Shown: positions 22,098-32,889 of the stretch, in pieces | Numbering within the stretch: position 1 is the stretch's first letter | Layout: each line of letters starts with the position of its first letter | DNA from: Carettochelys insculpta | Taxonomy: Eukaryota > Chordata > Testudines > Carettochelyidae | Reading direction: 5' to 3' | Assembly (NCBI RefSeq): GCF_033958435.1 | Contig: NC_134138.1 | Span: 204,981,298-205,045,297, forward strand | Length of the DNA stretch: 64,000 nt | Translations under genes and position numbers: made by a program | The notes under the pieces: generated by a model | What the model saw: only the letters and a program-made list of their open reading frames with translations | Database searches by the model: none | Told to the model about the DNA's origin: nothing

Positions 22098-22811
22098 ATA
22101 TTTCTTAGGGTATGTCTACACAGCAAAATTATTCCAGACTATCTTATTCCAGAGTTATTATTCCAAAATAAGCTATTCCAGAATACTGCCTCTATACTAA
22201 AGAGAAGCAAGCAAAACTTATTCCAAAATAGTGTCTATTTCAGATTAGAGCCCCGGAAATATTGGCTACATCTACACTAGCATTTCTCTTTTGAAAGAGG
22301 TATGCAAATGAGAGAAATCAAAAATGCAAGTGAGGCACAGATTTACATATCTGGCACCTTATTTGCATATTCTTCTTTTGAAAGGAGAGAAGCAGTGTAG
22401 ACATGTATCTTTTGAAAGTAATCCCCATCTTCGAAAGAACTCATCTTCCTAAAAAAAATAGGAATAAGGGTTCTTTCGAAGATGGGGATTACTTTTGACA
22501 GAGCCACATCTACACTACTTTTCTACTTTCTAAAGTAGCGCTTTTGAAAGAAGAACATGCAAATGAGGTGCCAGATATGTAAACTTGTGCCTCATTTGCA
22601 TTTTCAATTTCCCTCATTTGCACACTTTTTTCAAAAGAGGAATGCTAGTGTAGACATTGCCATTGAAGTTCAACAAATTGGAAATAAGCTGTCCACTATT
22701 TTGAAATTATTTCGAAATAGCAGTTGTGTTGCATAGACACTCACAGTTATTTCGAAATAATGGCCATTATTTTGAAATAACTTTGCTGTGTAGACACTCC
22801 CTAAGAAAGAT
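22098..22811. mobile_element. TIR element (AGGGTATGTCTACACAGCAAA family), split by an insertion
   Basis: The left end TTTCTTAGGGTATGTCTAC and the right end (minus strand TTTCTTAGGGAGTGTCTAC) are inverted repeats continuing through ACAGCAAA. The body is made of ATTATTCCA and TATTTCGAAATA words. The palindromic MITE at 22,264-22,661 interrupts it, so this element was resident first. A related fragment lies at 47,902-48,085. Confidence 0.7.
22264..22661. mobile_element. 398 bp palindromic (fold-back) MITE
   Basis: The whole element is one imperfect palindrome. The left arm runs GGCTACATCTACACTAGCAT, then CTCTTTTGAAAGAGG, then ATGCAAATGAG and TTACATATCTGGCACC. The right arm repeats each of these inverted and ends in CTAGTGTAGACATTGCC. 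The centre lies near 22,450-22,465 (TTCCTAAAAAAAATAGGAA). It is flanked by ATT on both sides (22,261-22,263 and 22,662-22,664). RNA from it would fold into a hairpin of about 190 bp. Confidence 0.8.
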
Positions 22812-22882
22812 ATCCAATGCAGATTTAAAGATTTCAGGTGACAAAGAATCTACCACATAGGTAGGTTAGCTGATATGCTAAT

Positions 22883-24175
22883 CATAGAATGATAGAACTG
22901 GAAGGGACCTTGAGAGGTCATCGAGTCCAGCCCCCTGCCCTCATGGCAGGACCAAGTACTGTCTAGACTATCCCTGATAGACATTTATCTAACCTGTTCT
23001 TAAATATCTCCAGAGATGGAGATTCCACAACCTCCCTATGCAATTTATTCCAGTGTTTGACCAGGCAGTTAGGACAGTTAGGAACTTTTTCCTAATGTTC
23101 AGCCTAAACCTCCCTTGCTGCAGTTGAAGCCCATTGCTTCTTGTTCTATCCTCAGAGGCCAAGAAGAACAAGATTTCTCCCTCTTCCTTATGACACCCTT
23201 TAGATACCTGAAAACTGCTATCATGTCCCCCCCTTAATCTTCTTTCTTCCAAACTAAACAAGCCCAGTTCTTTCAACTTTTCCTCACAAGTCATGTTCTC
23301 TAGACCTTTGATCATTCTTGTTGCTCTTTTCTGGATCCTTTGCAATTTCTCCACATCTTTCTTGAAATGTGGCACCCAGAACAGGACACACTACTCCAAG
23401 TGAGGCCTAACCAGTGTGGAGTAGAGCAGAAGAATGACTTCTCATGTCTTGTTGACAACACACCTGATTAATGCATCCTAGAATCATGTTTGCTCTTTTT
23501 GCAAGAGCATCACGCTGTTGACTCATATTTAACTTGTGGTTCACTGTAACCTCTACATCCCTTTCTGCCATACTCCTTCCTAGACAGTTGCTTCCCATTC
23601 TGTATGTGTATAACTGATTGTTCCTTTCTAAGTGGAGCACTTTGCCTTTGTCTTTATTAAACTTCATCCTGTTTACCTCAGACCATTTCTCCAATTTGTC
23701 CAGATCATTTTGAGTTTTGATCCTATCCTCCAAAGCAGTTGCAGCCCCTCCTAGCTTGGTAACATCTGCAAACTTAATAAGCATACTTTCTATGCCAATA
23801 TGTAAATCATTGATGAAGATATTGAATAGAATAGGTCCCAGTACAGACCCCGCGGAACCCCAGTTGTTATACCGTTCCATCAGGATTGAGAACCATTAAT
23901 AACTACTCTCTGAGTATGGTTATCCAGCCAGTTTTGCACCCACATTATAATAGCCCCATCTAAGTTGTATTTGCCTAGTTTATTGATAAGAATATCATGC
24001 GAGACCGTATCAAATGCCTTACTAAAGTCTAGGTATACCACAACTACCACTTCTTCATCATCCACAAGGCTCGTTATCTCATCAAAGAAAGCTACCAGAT
24101 CGGTTTGATGTCATCTGTTCTTTGCAAATCCATGCTGGCTGTTCCCTATCAGCTTACCACCTTCCTAATGTCAAA
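22883..24175 (-). mobile_element. CR1 LINE, 5'-truncated, with intact 3' end
   Basis: A minus-strand copy beginning (3' end) at CATAGAATGATAGAACTGG, the hallmark 8-base CR1 terminus and 3' UTR. Reverse transcriptase pieces include VVVVYLDFSKAFDTVSHDIL (24,040), GSVLGPILFNIFINDLHIGI (23,850), KFADVTKLGG (23,775), MKFNKDKGKVLHLERNN (23,660) and LGLFSLEERRLRGG (23,260). CR1 encodes endonuclease plus reverse transcriptase; only the RT half remains. The catalytic FADD reads FADV (23,761-23,772), and at least two frameshifts are present. Confidence 0.85.
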
Positions 24176-24234
24176 AGGTATGTAGAAAAACACTTTTTCC
24201 CCAAAAATACCCTTTTCAAGACTTCTTTGCTTCT

Positions 24235-24263
24235 GAAAAAGAAAGAAAGAAAGAAAGAAAGAA
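24235..24263. repeat. (GAAA)n simple repeat
   Basis: About six GAAA units next to the 5' break of the CR1 copy. Confidence 0.85.
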
Positions 24264-25064
24264 CTCTATTATTACTTAGTAAATTCCTTCAAACACCAAT
24301 ATTATGTGAATGTTTTAAGCTTCATTCCCTCCCACCATACATGGAAAACATCATGAACATGCAATTACGGAAGCTATATGAATAAGACAATTGTTTGGAA
24401 TTCATTGTAACTGGTTCTCCACTGTCTTGCATGCTGTGCAGTCATTTTGCACAAATGAGCATGACAACCCTGGGTATGAGAAGTAGAGAATCAAGCCCAG
24501 AGGTTTCCAGTTTATTATAAGAAACAGTATATACCAGTTCAGTTTGTCTTTGTTTTTTACACGATGGCTACGTTTACACTAGTGACCTATCGATAGAAAT
24601 TACTGTCAGAAGATATCTTCCGACACAACTTCTGTTAACAGATGAGATCACATCCACACACCAAAGCAGATCACTCTGTCAACAGACAGTGGCCAGAGTG
24701 CCCGGGTGCTCTCTCGACAGAACAGACCCCAGAACACGGTCACACAGGGGCGCAGGGTCGGCAAGCCCTTCTGGGAGCTCTGGCGAGGCACGCCCTTAAA
24801 GGGCTCCACCCTCACAAGTTTCCTGCCCATGCTGAGCTTGCCTACCTCCTTGAGGGACAGCATAGCTAGTGCAGGACTCACACGCTTGCTGAGAGAGTTT
24901 GCTCTGTCCAGATAGCAATGATGCCAGAGCAGCCTCTGGCCTTCCACTGGATCCACTCCCAGCTGCATGAGCTACTGCTTACCCTGAACATGGCCATCCT
25001 TTACCTCCTCTGGGGAGACAAGCCCACTCCTCTGGGTGATCAGGCAGATCTGGAGGCACAGCAT

Positions 25065-25385
25065 ATGCCCTGGTTCATGAGGTCATACACTGGCCACCTA
25101 GACCCAGAGCAGGAACTGTTTATTGCCTGCCTAAACCAGGCATGGAACCAGGTCGAGCGTGCCTTCAGCTGACTCAAGGCACATTTTAGGTGTTTCCTGA
25201 CCCAGCTGGACATGGGCGAGTACAATGTCTGCCAGGAAGTGGCCACATGTGGTGCTCTCCACAACCTTGTGGAGGGGAAGAGGGAGGCCTTCCTCCCAGG
25301 GTGGGGGGATGGGACAGTTGCTGCACATATGAACAACCAGGTGCAACTCCAGTCTGCCGAGCCCACAGAGACAGGGTATGGATCT
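25065..25385 (+). pseudogene. PIF/Harbinger transposase (HARBI1-like) C-terminal remnant
   Basis: Translation gives MPWFMRSYTGHLDPEQELF, LNQAWNQVERAFS, stop, then LKAHFRCFLTQLDMGEYNV and ATCGALHNLVEGKREAFLPGW. This is the C-terminal part of the DDE superfamily 4 nuclease (the ALHN-E region and the VERAFG-LK block). The nuclease cuts and rejoins DNA at the element ends. The stop at 25,170-25,172 is in frame and the text continues without a shift. The upstream catalytic DG-H region is absent, replaced by unrelated sequence (24,918-25,060). It is inactive. Confidence 0.75.
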
Positions 25386-25609
25386 GCAAGGCCCTGTGGG
25401 AGACCTTTTCCTGCAGCCTCCAGTGACTTCACAGAGGGGGACCTTGGGCCCACAGCCCTACCACATCCCCACCATGACAACTCTCTTTATCCCCTCACAA
25501 CTCCCCACCCCCATCCCAATAAAGAGGGATGCATGGGTGGTGAACCAAAACCTTTTCTACTTAATGAAAACTGTGCTCAAAACAGATGGTTTGATTAAAA
25601 ACACTATTT

Positions 25610-27082
25610 ACAGTGTGCAATGACACACAACTATATACAGTGGAAGCGGAGGTGGGGGCATCAGTCCAAGGAGTGGGTGGGGGGACCACAGGTTTGGGGG
25701 TCTCCGTTGGGGCTGGGAGCAGAGGGAGATATGGAGGCAGTGGGGCTGTGGCAGAGTCAGACTTGGCAGAGGGAGCATGGGGACCCTGGGGAGCAGGAAG
25801 GGCGGACATACTGGGGGCTTGGGGAGCAGGGGGGCTGGCCATGGCCATTGCCCATTGCAGCAGCTGCAGTAAGCCTGGGAGCAGGGCAGTGGGCATGAGC
25901 AGGGGCAGGTTCAGTGAGGGCTGGGCTGCGGGGGAGCGGTGGTGGTAGCTGCGGGAGGAACAGGGGTGGCGGGGGAAACAGAGGCAGCAGCCACAGGTGC
26001 CTGGGCCAACAGAGCCTGCCAGACAGCAGTGTCAGCATCAAAGTGGGCCATGAGTTGCTTCAAGGCCCACATCCGACACTCCTGTTCCCATGCCCATGGC
26101 TCCCAGTCTTCCCACAGCCACTGTTCCAGGAGGTCGGTGAGCCTCCAGAGGGTGGCAGTGTGAGCATGGAGGACATCCTCATCCAGCCGATGGTGAGGTG
26201 TTGGCTGTCTCTGGTCCCAGTTCCAGGCTGACTTGCAACTGTGCTGGGATCGGGCTGGCTGGCCCTGGCTGGGGTGGGGCGGATCTGGCCCTCGGAAGGT
26301 GCAGCTGTAAGGAAGAGAAAGATGAGAGACAGTAAGTCATTCCTACAACACAGCCCCTACAGCCCTGTCCCCCACCCACCATGAGCAGTGGCCACCTCTC
26401 CCCAAGCCAGGATATGGGGACTCTGCATTGCCTACAGGACTGGGCTCACTGCTGCAGGCCTCCCTGTCCTCCCGCTTGATGGGCTAGCAGTCTAAGGGGC
26501 GTGTCCAGCTACTGAAGGGTCCCCACATGGGTGGCGGGTGGGACAGGTGCAGCCTAGACCTCCCCAGGAGCCCTCCACATGCCTGTGGCTCACATTGGTC
26601 TCCATGGGGGCAGGTGATGACTGTCACCTATGGGCTTGCCTGCATGTTGGAAGCTGCACTCCTCCATGGTGTGTCTGGGGTCAGGCTGGCACCCATGTGG
26701 CTGGCCCACTTCCAGCCATGGCAGGGGCTGGCAGGCCCTCTGCCCCCAAGCCCTGGGGTTCATCCAGCCTCCCGTGAGGCTGGCAGTGGACTGGCACCCA
26801 TGCCTGGGGGCTGCCTGTTGGGTGCCAGTGGGACATGCTGCCTTGCACATGATTGCATGTGCTGAGACCACAGCATGAGGTCCCACCCTACCCAGCCTGG
26901 TGAGGCTCTCTGCATGCCCCATCTGCCCCCGCCCCATGCCCTGGGGTGTGTAAAGTGCAGGGGGTACTTACTGGAGGGTCCCACGAAGAGTTCCAGGGAT
27001 GCCCTGGACGTGGCCTGGCTGGAGGGGCCCAAGTCCAGGCCGATCATCAGTATGTCCTTGCTGGCTTCAGACCCCATATCTG

Positions 27083-27113
<31 letters not shown>

Positions 27114-27397
27114 CTGCTCATCCTCTTCCGATGGCTCCAGCAGCGGTGGAGGGTGGGGGCCTCCTTAGCTGTGCCCACAGCAGCTGTTGTGGGGGTGATA
27201 TCTTCACCCCTCAGGAGCTGGTGGAGACCTTTGCCCGGACCTGCTCCAAGGTGGCCCTTGTCCACCAGGCTAGTGGCCAATGGGGTGTATGCTGGGGCAT
27301 TGCACCTCTTCACCAAGGGGTCAGATAGGAGCTCCTCCTCAGCCCACAGGCTGAGGTGGCCCTTTATCTCTGGCCCAGACCATGAAGGATGTAGCAT
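25610..27397 (-). pseudogene. Myb/SANT-like Harbinger accessory protein remnant
   Basis: On the minus strand a trihelix-like domain begins near 27,382: WSGPEIKGHLSLWAEEELL, then KRCNAPAYTPLATSLVDKGHL. After a gap the C-terminal part appears at about 26,190-25,960 (ATLWRLTDLLEQWLWEDWEP, WEQECRMWALKQLMAHFDAD), followed by a long proline-rich tail to 25,610. In Harbinger elements this second protein binds DNA and brings the transposase to the nucleus and the ends. A (TCTGGC)n expansion at 27,080-27,116 would encode an SQ repeat. Frames are broken; whether the 26.2-27.1 kb gap was an intron cannot be told. Confidence 0.65.
27080..27116. repeat. (TCTGGC)n hexamer repeat
   Basis: Six hexamer units inside the Myb-like remnant. 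Confidence 0.85.
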
Positions 27398-27674
27398 TTT
27401 GTGCCCGGGGGGGGGCTCCTGGGACCCCTCTGGCAGCTCCCTGGAGGGCCTTGGGAGGTTGCAGGGTGGCTGGCTTGCTGCCGTGTAGGTCGCCTCAGGT
27501 GCAAGCAGTGGCTGTGGGGGTTGGAGAGAAGCAGCATGATGCAGGGCTGCTTTCATACTTACCACTTCCTGCCACAGGGTTTCCAGGGCTCCCTGTGCCT
27601 TTAAGACAGAACACATTTGTAGTGCAGATGGTCCATGAGGTTTGTCAACAAAACTCTCTAGCGTAGATGTAGCC

Positions 27675-29235
27675 ATAAGCGATAAGAAGAGGAACCACAT
27701 GGGCACAGATAGGTCCCAAAAAAGGATGTTCATTCCATAAGCTGTACCTACACTAGGAAGTAGGGGCATGATTCTTCTGATCATGAAGGGGCAGTAGCAT
27801 GGGTAGTGGCAGCAGAAGAAAATGCTGACTACATAGCCCATTGGGTACAGGTAGGGGTACACTCAGTGTCTCTCAGCTGTACCTCCGAAGCCACTACCAG
27901 TGCTACATTGCTATTTGACTTTGTGCTAGCTCAGGTCATAGAACAGGCCATAAAATTTCTTCAGAATACTTCCTAGAGCAGATCGTTTAGAAAAACATCC
28001 TCTCTAGATTTTATACTTTCCAGTTGTCAGTGTCCAGTTGCATTTCTCATTCAGCTCTTCAGACTTCGCTAAGCTGCATTTACTCTTCATCATTTTATTA
28101 ATTGTTGTATTCGGTTTTCTGTTGTCAGAATTTGGTTTTATGAGACTGGCCCTTTTAAGAATTCTTTATTCTGTTTGCACATTATAAATATAATCGAGAG
28201 ATGATCCCTGTACCTAAGCTATCATTAATTTTACTTCTCTGCTCAGTTGTGTTTTATCAGTACGATGAGTTCTAATATAGCATTCCCCTGTGGTAGACGC
28301 AACACTTTTTGAGTTAGGACATAGTTATATAATGGCCAAGGATGTTTCAGGACTGGCAGCATGGGACCTTCAACATACGACGCTTCAGTTGAACTCCCCA
28401 ATGATCACACAGCTTTTTTTCCTACACATTGTAAATAGATACATAAGGAGTCAGTCATCCTGTTCCCTAGAGTGATTTGGTGATCAGTAGCAGACACCAG
28501 CTAATGCCCCATTATGCACTTTACCTATTAGAACATTGATCCACAAGAACTATATGCAAGATTATTTTTTTTCTTAGTTATTAGTGACTCGGAAACAAGC
28601 AATACCATTTTTGACATGTAGTGCTACTCCTTCTCCCCTTTTGACAACTGGATCCTTCCTAAACCATTTTCAAAGCCATTTCATCCATAGGATGAACTGG
28701 AGTGGCCACCTCAGGCCCCACCACAGACACTACCCCAGCAATGCTATGAACGATACTGGGGCAGGGTAGGGCATCGTAGTGGCGGCAGCAGCAGCAGGGG
28801 GTCGCCTCCCCTCGGCCTCCTCCACACTCACCATGCAGGTGATGGAGGCAGCAACCTGCTCCGCTCCACCCTGGTGTACCTGCCTGGCCTGCTGAGCCCC
28901 ACTTCTCTGTGGTAGCCCTAAGGACAGCCCTGACCGGTGTGCTAACTATACACTAACCTTCAAGTCAAAGCCTAGTTATAGAAAGTACTTCTGCTTTGGC
29001 TGGTTTCTAAAACATGGCACCCAGTAAGCAACATTACAGGACTCACAAACTGTATAACGTCATACTACCCTATTCCTATACATTTACTATACAGTGGTTA
29101 GTGAGAGTATTTACGTCTGAAAAACATTGGTTTGTGAGATGTCATTCTGAGCGACGTTCTTTGTAATGAGGAACAGGAGATGAGGTATCATATGCCACAT
29201 CCGTTTGGACAGCAGTAGTCATCCTTCGATCCCGA
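27675..29235. other. Non-coding; MITE fragment at left
   Basis: At 27,738-27,880 is a short piece with GCTGTACCTACACTAGGAAG, possibly a worn MITE end. The rest is AT-rich with no gene. 28,680-28,930 is GC-rich ('gcagcagcaggggg') but has no coding signature. Confidence 0.4.
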
Positions 29236-29239
29236 GGGA

Positions 29240-29866
29240 TCATGGGTTTGCGCCCCAGTTGGACTGATTCAAGCAGCGTCTTCTATGGCTGTGCAATCCA
29301 ATCTGGGAGTGGCAGTCCTTTCCGCACTGTGAGCAGCAGTAGGCAGATGTAGCTCTGGTATCACTGGCATGGATCTTCCTGAGGGGTCTCCTGTCTTCCA
29401 CTTCCTTCACCAAGGTAGTTTCATACATAGCAAGAGCTTCCTTCACTCCCTGTTTCCAGGCATGCGTGTCTGAGGCAAGTGGATGCCAGGTGTTCACACT
29501 GATAGAGAGAGCGCTGAGGTCACGCTTGCACGTATCCTTGTAGTGCAATTTAGGTCGCCCTTTTGGCCTCTTTCCAGATGCCAGTTCGCCGAAGAGGAGG
29601 TCCTTCAGTATTCGGCCATCCGTCATGTGTGAAACATGGCCCAGCCAGTGCATACGCCTCTGTTTGAGAAGGGTGAACATGGAGGCAGTGCCTGCCCTCT
29701 CAAGCACTGCGCTATTGGGGACCTTGTCCTGCCATGAGATACCGAGTATGCGCCTAAGGCAGTGCATGTGGAATGTGTTGAGCCGCTGCTCTTGTTTTGA
29801 GCGCAAAGTCCATGTTTCACTGGTGTACAGAAGTGTGCTCAAAACACAGGCTGTGTAGACCTGCAC
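29240..29866 (-). pseudogene. LINE C-terminal domain with C2H2-like finger
   Basis: A 208-codon frame continuing the LINE protein after a frameshift. Its end has the cysteine/histidine spacing C-x2-C-x12-H-x4-C with one more His (CSQCGKDCHSQIGLHSHRRR), a zinc-binding knuckle probably used to hold RNA or target DNA. It has no separate promoter and is not an independent gene. Confidence 0.7.
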
Positions 29867-29896
29867 CTTGGTGTGTACAGTGAGCTTATTGTTAGC

Positions 29897-30730
29897 CTAT
29901 ACTCTCTTCGTCAGCCTGGAGAACGTTGTGGCGGCTTTTCCAATGCACTTGTTGATCTCGCTATCAAGTGACAAGTTGTCCAAGATCGTCCAGCCTTGGT
30001 ACACAAACTCATGGACGACTTCCAGTTCGTAGTCAAGCATGTTGATAGATGGCTCGTTACCCATGTTTTGGCCCATCACCTGGGTCTTTAAGCTGATTGT
30101 GAGGCCAAATTCCATACCTGCATCCGCAAAGCGAGTTATGAGTGACTGCAGTTCCTGCTGAGTGTGAGCAGCAATAGCTGCATTGCCAGCAAAAAGGAAC
30201 TCCCTTAGACGCTTCGAAAGCACCCTGGTCTTCGCTCTAAGCCTCAACAGTTTGAAGGGGTTGCCGTCCGTTCTCCTGCAGAGAGAGATGCCCTCTGTAG
30301 CAGTTCCGAAGGCATATTTGAGCAAAACTGCGAAGAAGATTCCGAACAGTGTTGGAGCCAGCACACGCCCCTGCTTCACTCCACTGAGAATCACAAAGGG
30401 TTTGGATGTGGATCCATTGTATACGATGGTCCCCTTCATGCCTTCATGGAAGGCCCTAATAATGCTGAGCAGAGCTGGGGGACAGCCGATCTTAGCCAGA
30501 ATCGTGAACAGACCTTTTCTGCTGACCAGGTCAAATGCCTTGGTCAGGTCGATGAAGGCAATATACAGAGGTTTGTTCTGCTCCCTGCACTTTTCTTGTA
30601 GTTGCCTAACAGAGAAAACCATGTCTATGGTGGATCGTTCAGCTCTGAACCCACACTGAGACTCAGGGTAGACTCTCTCCACAAGAACATTGAGCCTCTT
30701 CAGAACAACACGTGCAAATAACTTCCCCAC
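29897..30730 (-). pseudogene. LINE reverse transcriptase remnant with mutated active site
   Basis: An open frame of 277 codons, unusually long for a relic. Residues 56-67 (YIAFIDLTKAFD) form the first catalytic block with Asp61, and residues 116-127 (SGVKQGRVLAPT) the next. At residues 178-184 the motif is FLFAGNA in place of the family FLFADDA. Both catalytic aspartates are changed, although the rest of the frame is open. The upstream part starts mid-domain. Confidence 0.8.
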
Positions 30731-30790
30731 GGTACTGAGAAGGGAGATGCCACGATAGTTGTTACAATCACTTTTGTCACCCTTGTTCTT

Positions 30791-31627
30791 TTAGACAAGA
30801 CAAGAATGAGGAGAACTGCAGAAGTCTATAGAGTCAATACCTTCTTTGCTGACATCGGACCAAATTCTCTGCTGATGTTATGCCCTTGTGGTACACCAGA
30901 GAGAATTTAGGATCTGCTTTGGTGAGACAGGGACAATTGTAATGGAAGCCTAGTTAGTATAAAAATGAAACATTAAAATTAAGAACTGAGAGTTGCAGTA
31001 TAGAAAAGGGGTGTAATGGAGATACAAAATTGGCAGCCAATTCTGCATTTCATGTGGCTGATCCTGCTCCTACTGGTAACAGTGGAAGATTTTCTCCTAT
31101 TTTTTGTTGGTGTCTGTTTGTTGTTTATCTTTCATAAGCATCTGATCTTGTGGATCTCATCTGAGCAATATTTGTTTGTCTTCACATTAGCAAGCATTTG
31201 GAAAATCAGAATTTGATTTGTTCTGACTTCTACAGTATGAATATGTTTTTAAAAAAGGATGAGCACTTCCATGAGGCTATGTCTACACTAGCACAAAACT
31301 TCAAATGGCCATCTCGAAGATTACTAATGAGGCACTGAAATGCATATTCAAAATTGCCACATTTCGCTCCCATGCAGCTCGTCCAGACGAGGCTCCTTTT
31401 CAAAAGGACCCTGCCAACTTCAAAATCCCCTTATTCCTATCTGCTGAATTAGGTTGATATAAGCATTTAATGTTAACCTAACTCCATAAACATCTCTAAT
31501 ATGTAGCTCTCATTTATGTATCTCGTCCAATATATCAACGTAGACCTTGTCTACATTACAGAGTTTGTGACGTAAATTAAGATCTGTATATGACTAGGAA
31601 TCTAAGGTGCCTGACCTGCTGTATGCC
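30791..31627. other. Non-coding; MITE fragment at 31.28-31.44 kb
   Basis: 31,276-31,440 begins GGCTATGTCTACACTAGCAC, the left end of a MITE related to those elsewhere in the window, followed by AAATGCATATTCAAAATTG. At 31,545 another GACCTTGTCTACATTAC motif may be the left end of the Harbinger relic that follows. Confidence 0.5.
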
Positions 31628-32560
31628 ATGGAAAGAAACACCGTATTACTTTCGGCATTTAATGAACGGCTGAACATTGTGGACCATCACTTTGGGGCTC
31701 AGAAAACAAACACAAAGTGGTGGGATTACATCATTATGTAGCTGTGGGATGACAAGCACTGGCTGCAGAACTTTTGGATGCAGAAATCTATCTTCCAGGA
31801 ACTGTGTGCAGCCTTCACGCTAGCATTGCAGTGTAAGAACACCAAAATGAGAGCTGTCCTCTAGGTGGAGAAACAACTGGCAATCGCCGGGTGGAAGCTC
31901 GCCACTCCAGATTCTACTGGTCAGTCACAAATCAATTCAGAATCAGGAAGTCCACTCTTGGGGCTGCATTAATGCAAATGTGCAGGGTCATCTATCATAT
32001 CCTGCTATGAAGGACTGTGACTCTTGACAATATGCGTGAAATAGTGGATGACTTTGTGGCAATAGGATTTCTGAACTGCAGCACAGCGCTAGATGGCACA
32101 CATATAAATCCACAGGAAGGAGTACTTGGTATTGCAGGTGCTCGTGGCTCCCAGTGGACATTTCACTGACATCAAGGTGGGATGGCTGAGGAAGGTATGT
32201 GATTCACACATCTTCAGGAACACTGGCCTTCACTGAATATTTAAAGCAATGTCTTTCTTCCTATATTAGAAAATTCCAATGGGGGGATGTTGAAATGCTC
32301 ATAGTGATGCTGGAAGACCAGCATACTGCTTACTCCCCTGGCTCTTTAAGCTTAGCATTGAAAACCTGCATAGCAGCAGGGAGCATTTCAACAATAAGCT
32401 GAGCAGGTGCAGAATGATCATAGAATAAGCCATTGGCATTTTAAAAGCATTCTGGTGCTGCTTTTACAGCAAGTTAGACCTAAACGAGGAGAATATTCCT
32501 GTGGTCATAGCAGCCTTCTGCATGCTCCATAATATTTGTGAAGTTAATGATTAAAAGTGT
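31628..32560 (+). pseudogene. PIF/Harbinger transposase (HARBI1-like) remnant, longer copy
   Basis: From an ATG at 31,628 the frame gives WWDYIIM, stop (31,739-31,741), LWDDKHWLQNFWMQKSIF, KNTKMRAVL, stop (31,862-31,864), VEKQLAIAGWKLATPDS. After frameshifts it continues with ALDGTHI (32,086-32,106, part of the catalytic DDE site region), FTDIKVGW, IFRNTGL, FNNKLSRCRMIIE, and the C-terminal ENIPVVIAAFCMLHNICEVN (about 32,487-32,550). This order is that of PIF/Harbinger DDE nucleases. It retains far more of the enzyme than the copy at 25.1 kb but has several stops and shifts, so it is inactive. Confidence 0.75.
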
Positions 32561-32889
32561 CCCCAGCATGGAGCAAGGAGGTGGATATCCTGGATACTGA
32601 ATTAGAGCACCAAGGTACCAAGGACATTAGAGGGACACAATAGTGGCTGTTTAAATCAGGAAGACGTAGAGATAACATTTTGATAATGCACATCAGTAAT
32701 GTGTCTTTCTATACAGCACTCTGCCATGCTTTGTTAACTTGGCACCTTGCATGCATATTGTGATGATTCCTGATAAGAATTTGTAGTCAGCAAGTGGTCA
32801 AACGACCACTGTGTATGATAACCAGCAGCACCCACCACATTTTAGAGCTTAAGATTGATTGTCTTTCAGACAGTTTGTTTTTATTAAAT

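Larger units (their letters stand above)
24566..27674. mobile_element. PIF/Harbinger DNA transposon relic (3.1 kb)
   Basis: The ends GGCTACGTTTACACTAG and CTAGCGTAGATGTAGCC are inverted repeats of the same type as the MITEs in this window. Inside are a plus-strand transposase remnant and, facing it, a minus-strand Myb/SANT-like protein remnant, the usual two-gene layout of PIF/Harbinger. Its first 200 bases match the GTCGACAGA MITEs. The 5' two thirds of the transposase are missing. Flanking triplets GAT and ATA do not match, so the exact boundaries are not proven. Confidence 0.7.
29236..30790 (-). mobile_element. LINE (jockey/CR1-related group) with C2H2-like tail, 5'-truncated
   Basis: Minus-strand reverse transcriptase from about 30,790: KNKGDKSDCNNYRGISLLS, ESQCGFRAERSTIDMVFSVR, YIAFIDLTKAFDLVSR and SGVKQGRVLAPTLFGIFF. 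After a frame break near 29,880 comes the C-terminal part: ACVLSTLLYTSETWTL, RRILGISWQDKVPNSAVL, MHWLGHVSHMTDGRILKDLL, then a zinc-finger-like CSQCGKDCHSQIGLHSHRRR ending at about 29,260. The family is common in fish and reptiles. The catalytic box that should read ADD reads AGN (30,182-30,190), so the enzyme is dead. The endonuclease half is missing. Confidence 0.8.

Noticed and set aside
21635..27674. GTCGAC palindromes as operator-like or CRISPR-like repeats
   Set aside because: They are parts of MITEs of a vertebrate genome; spacing is irregular and there is no array.
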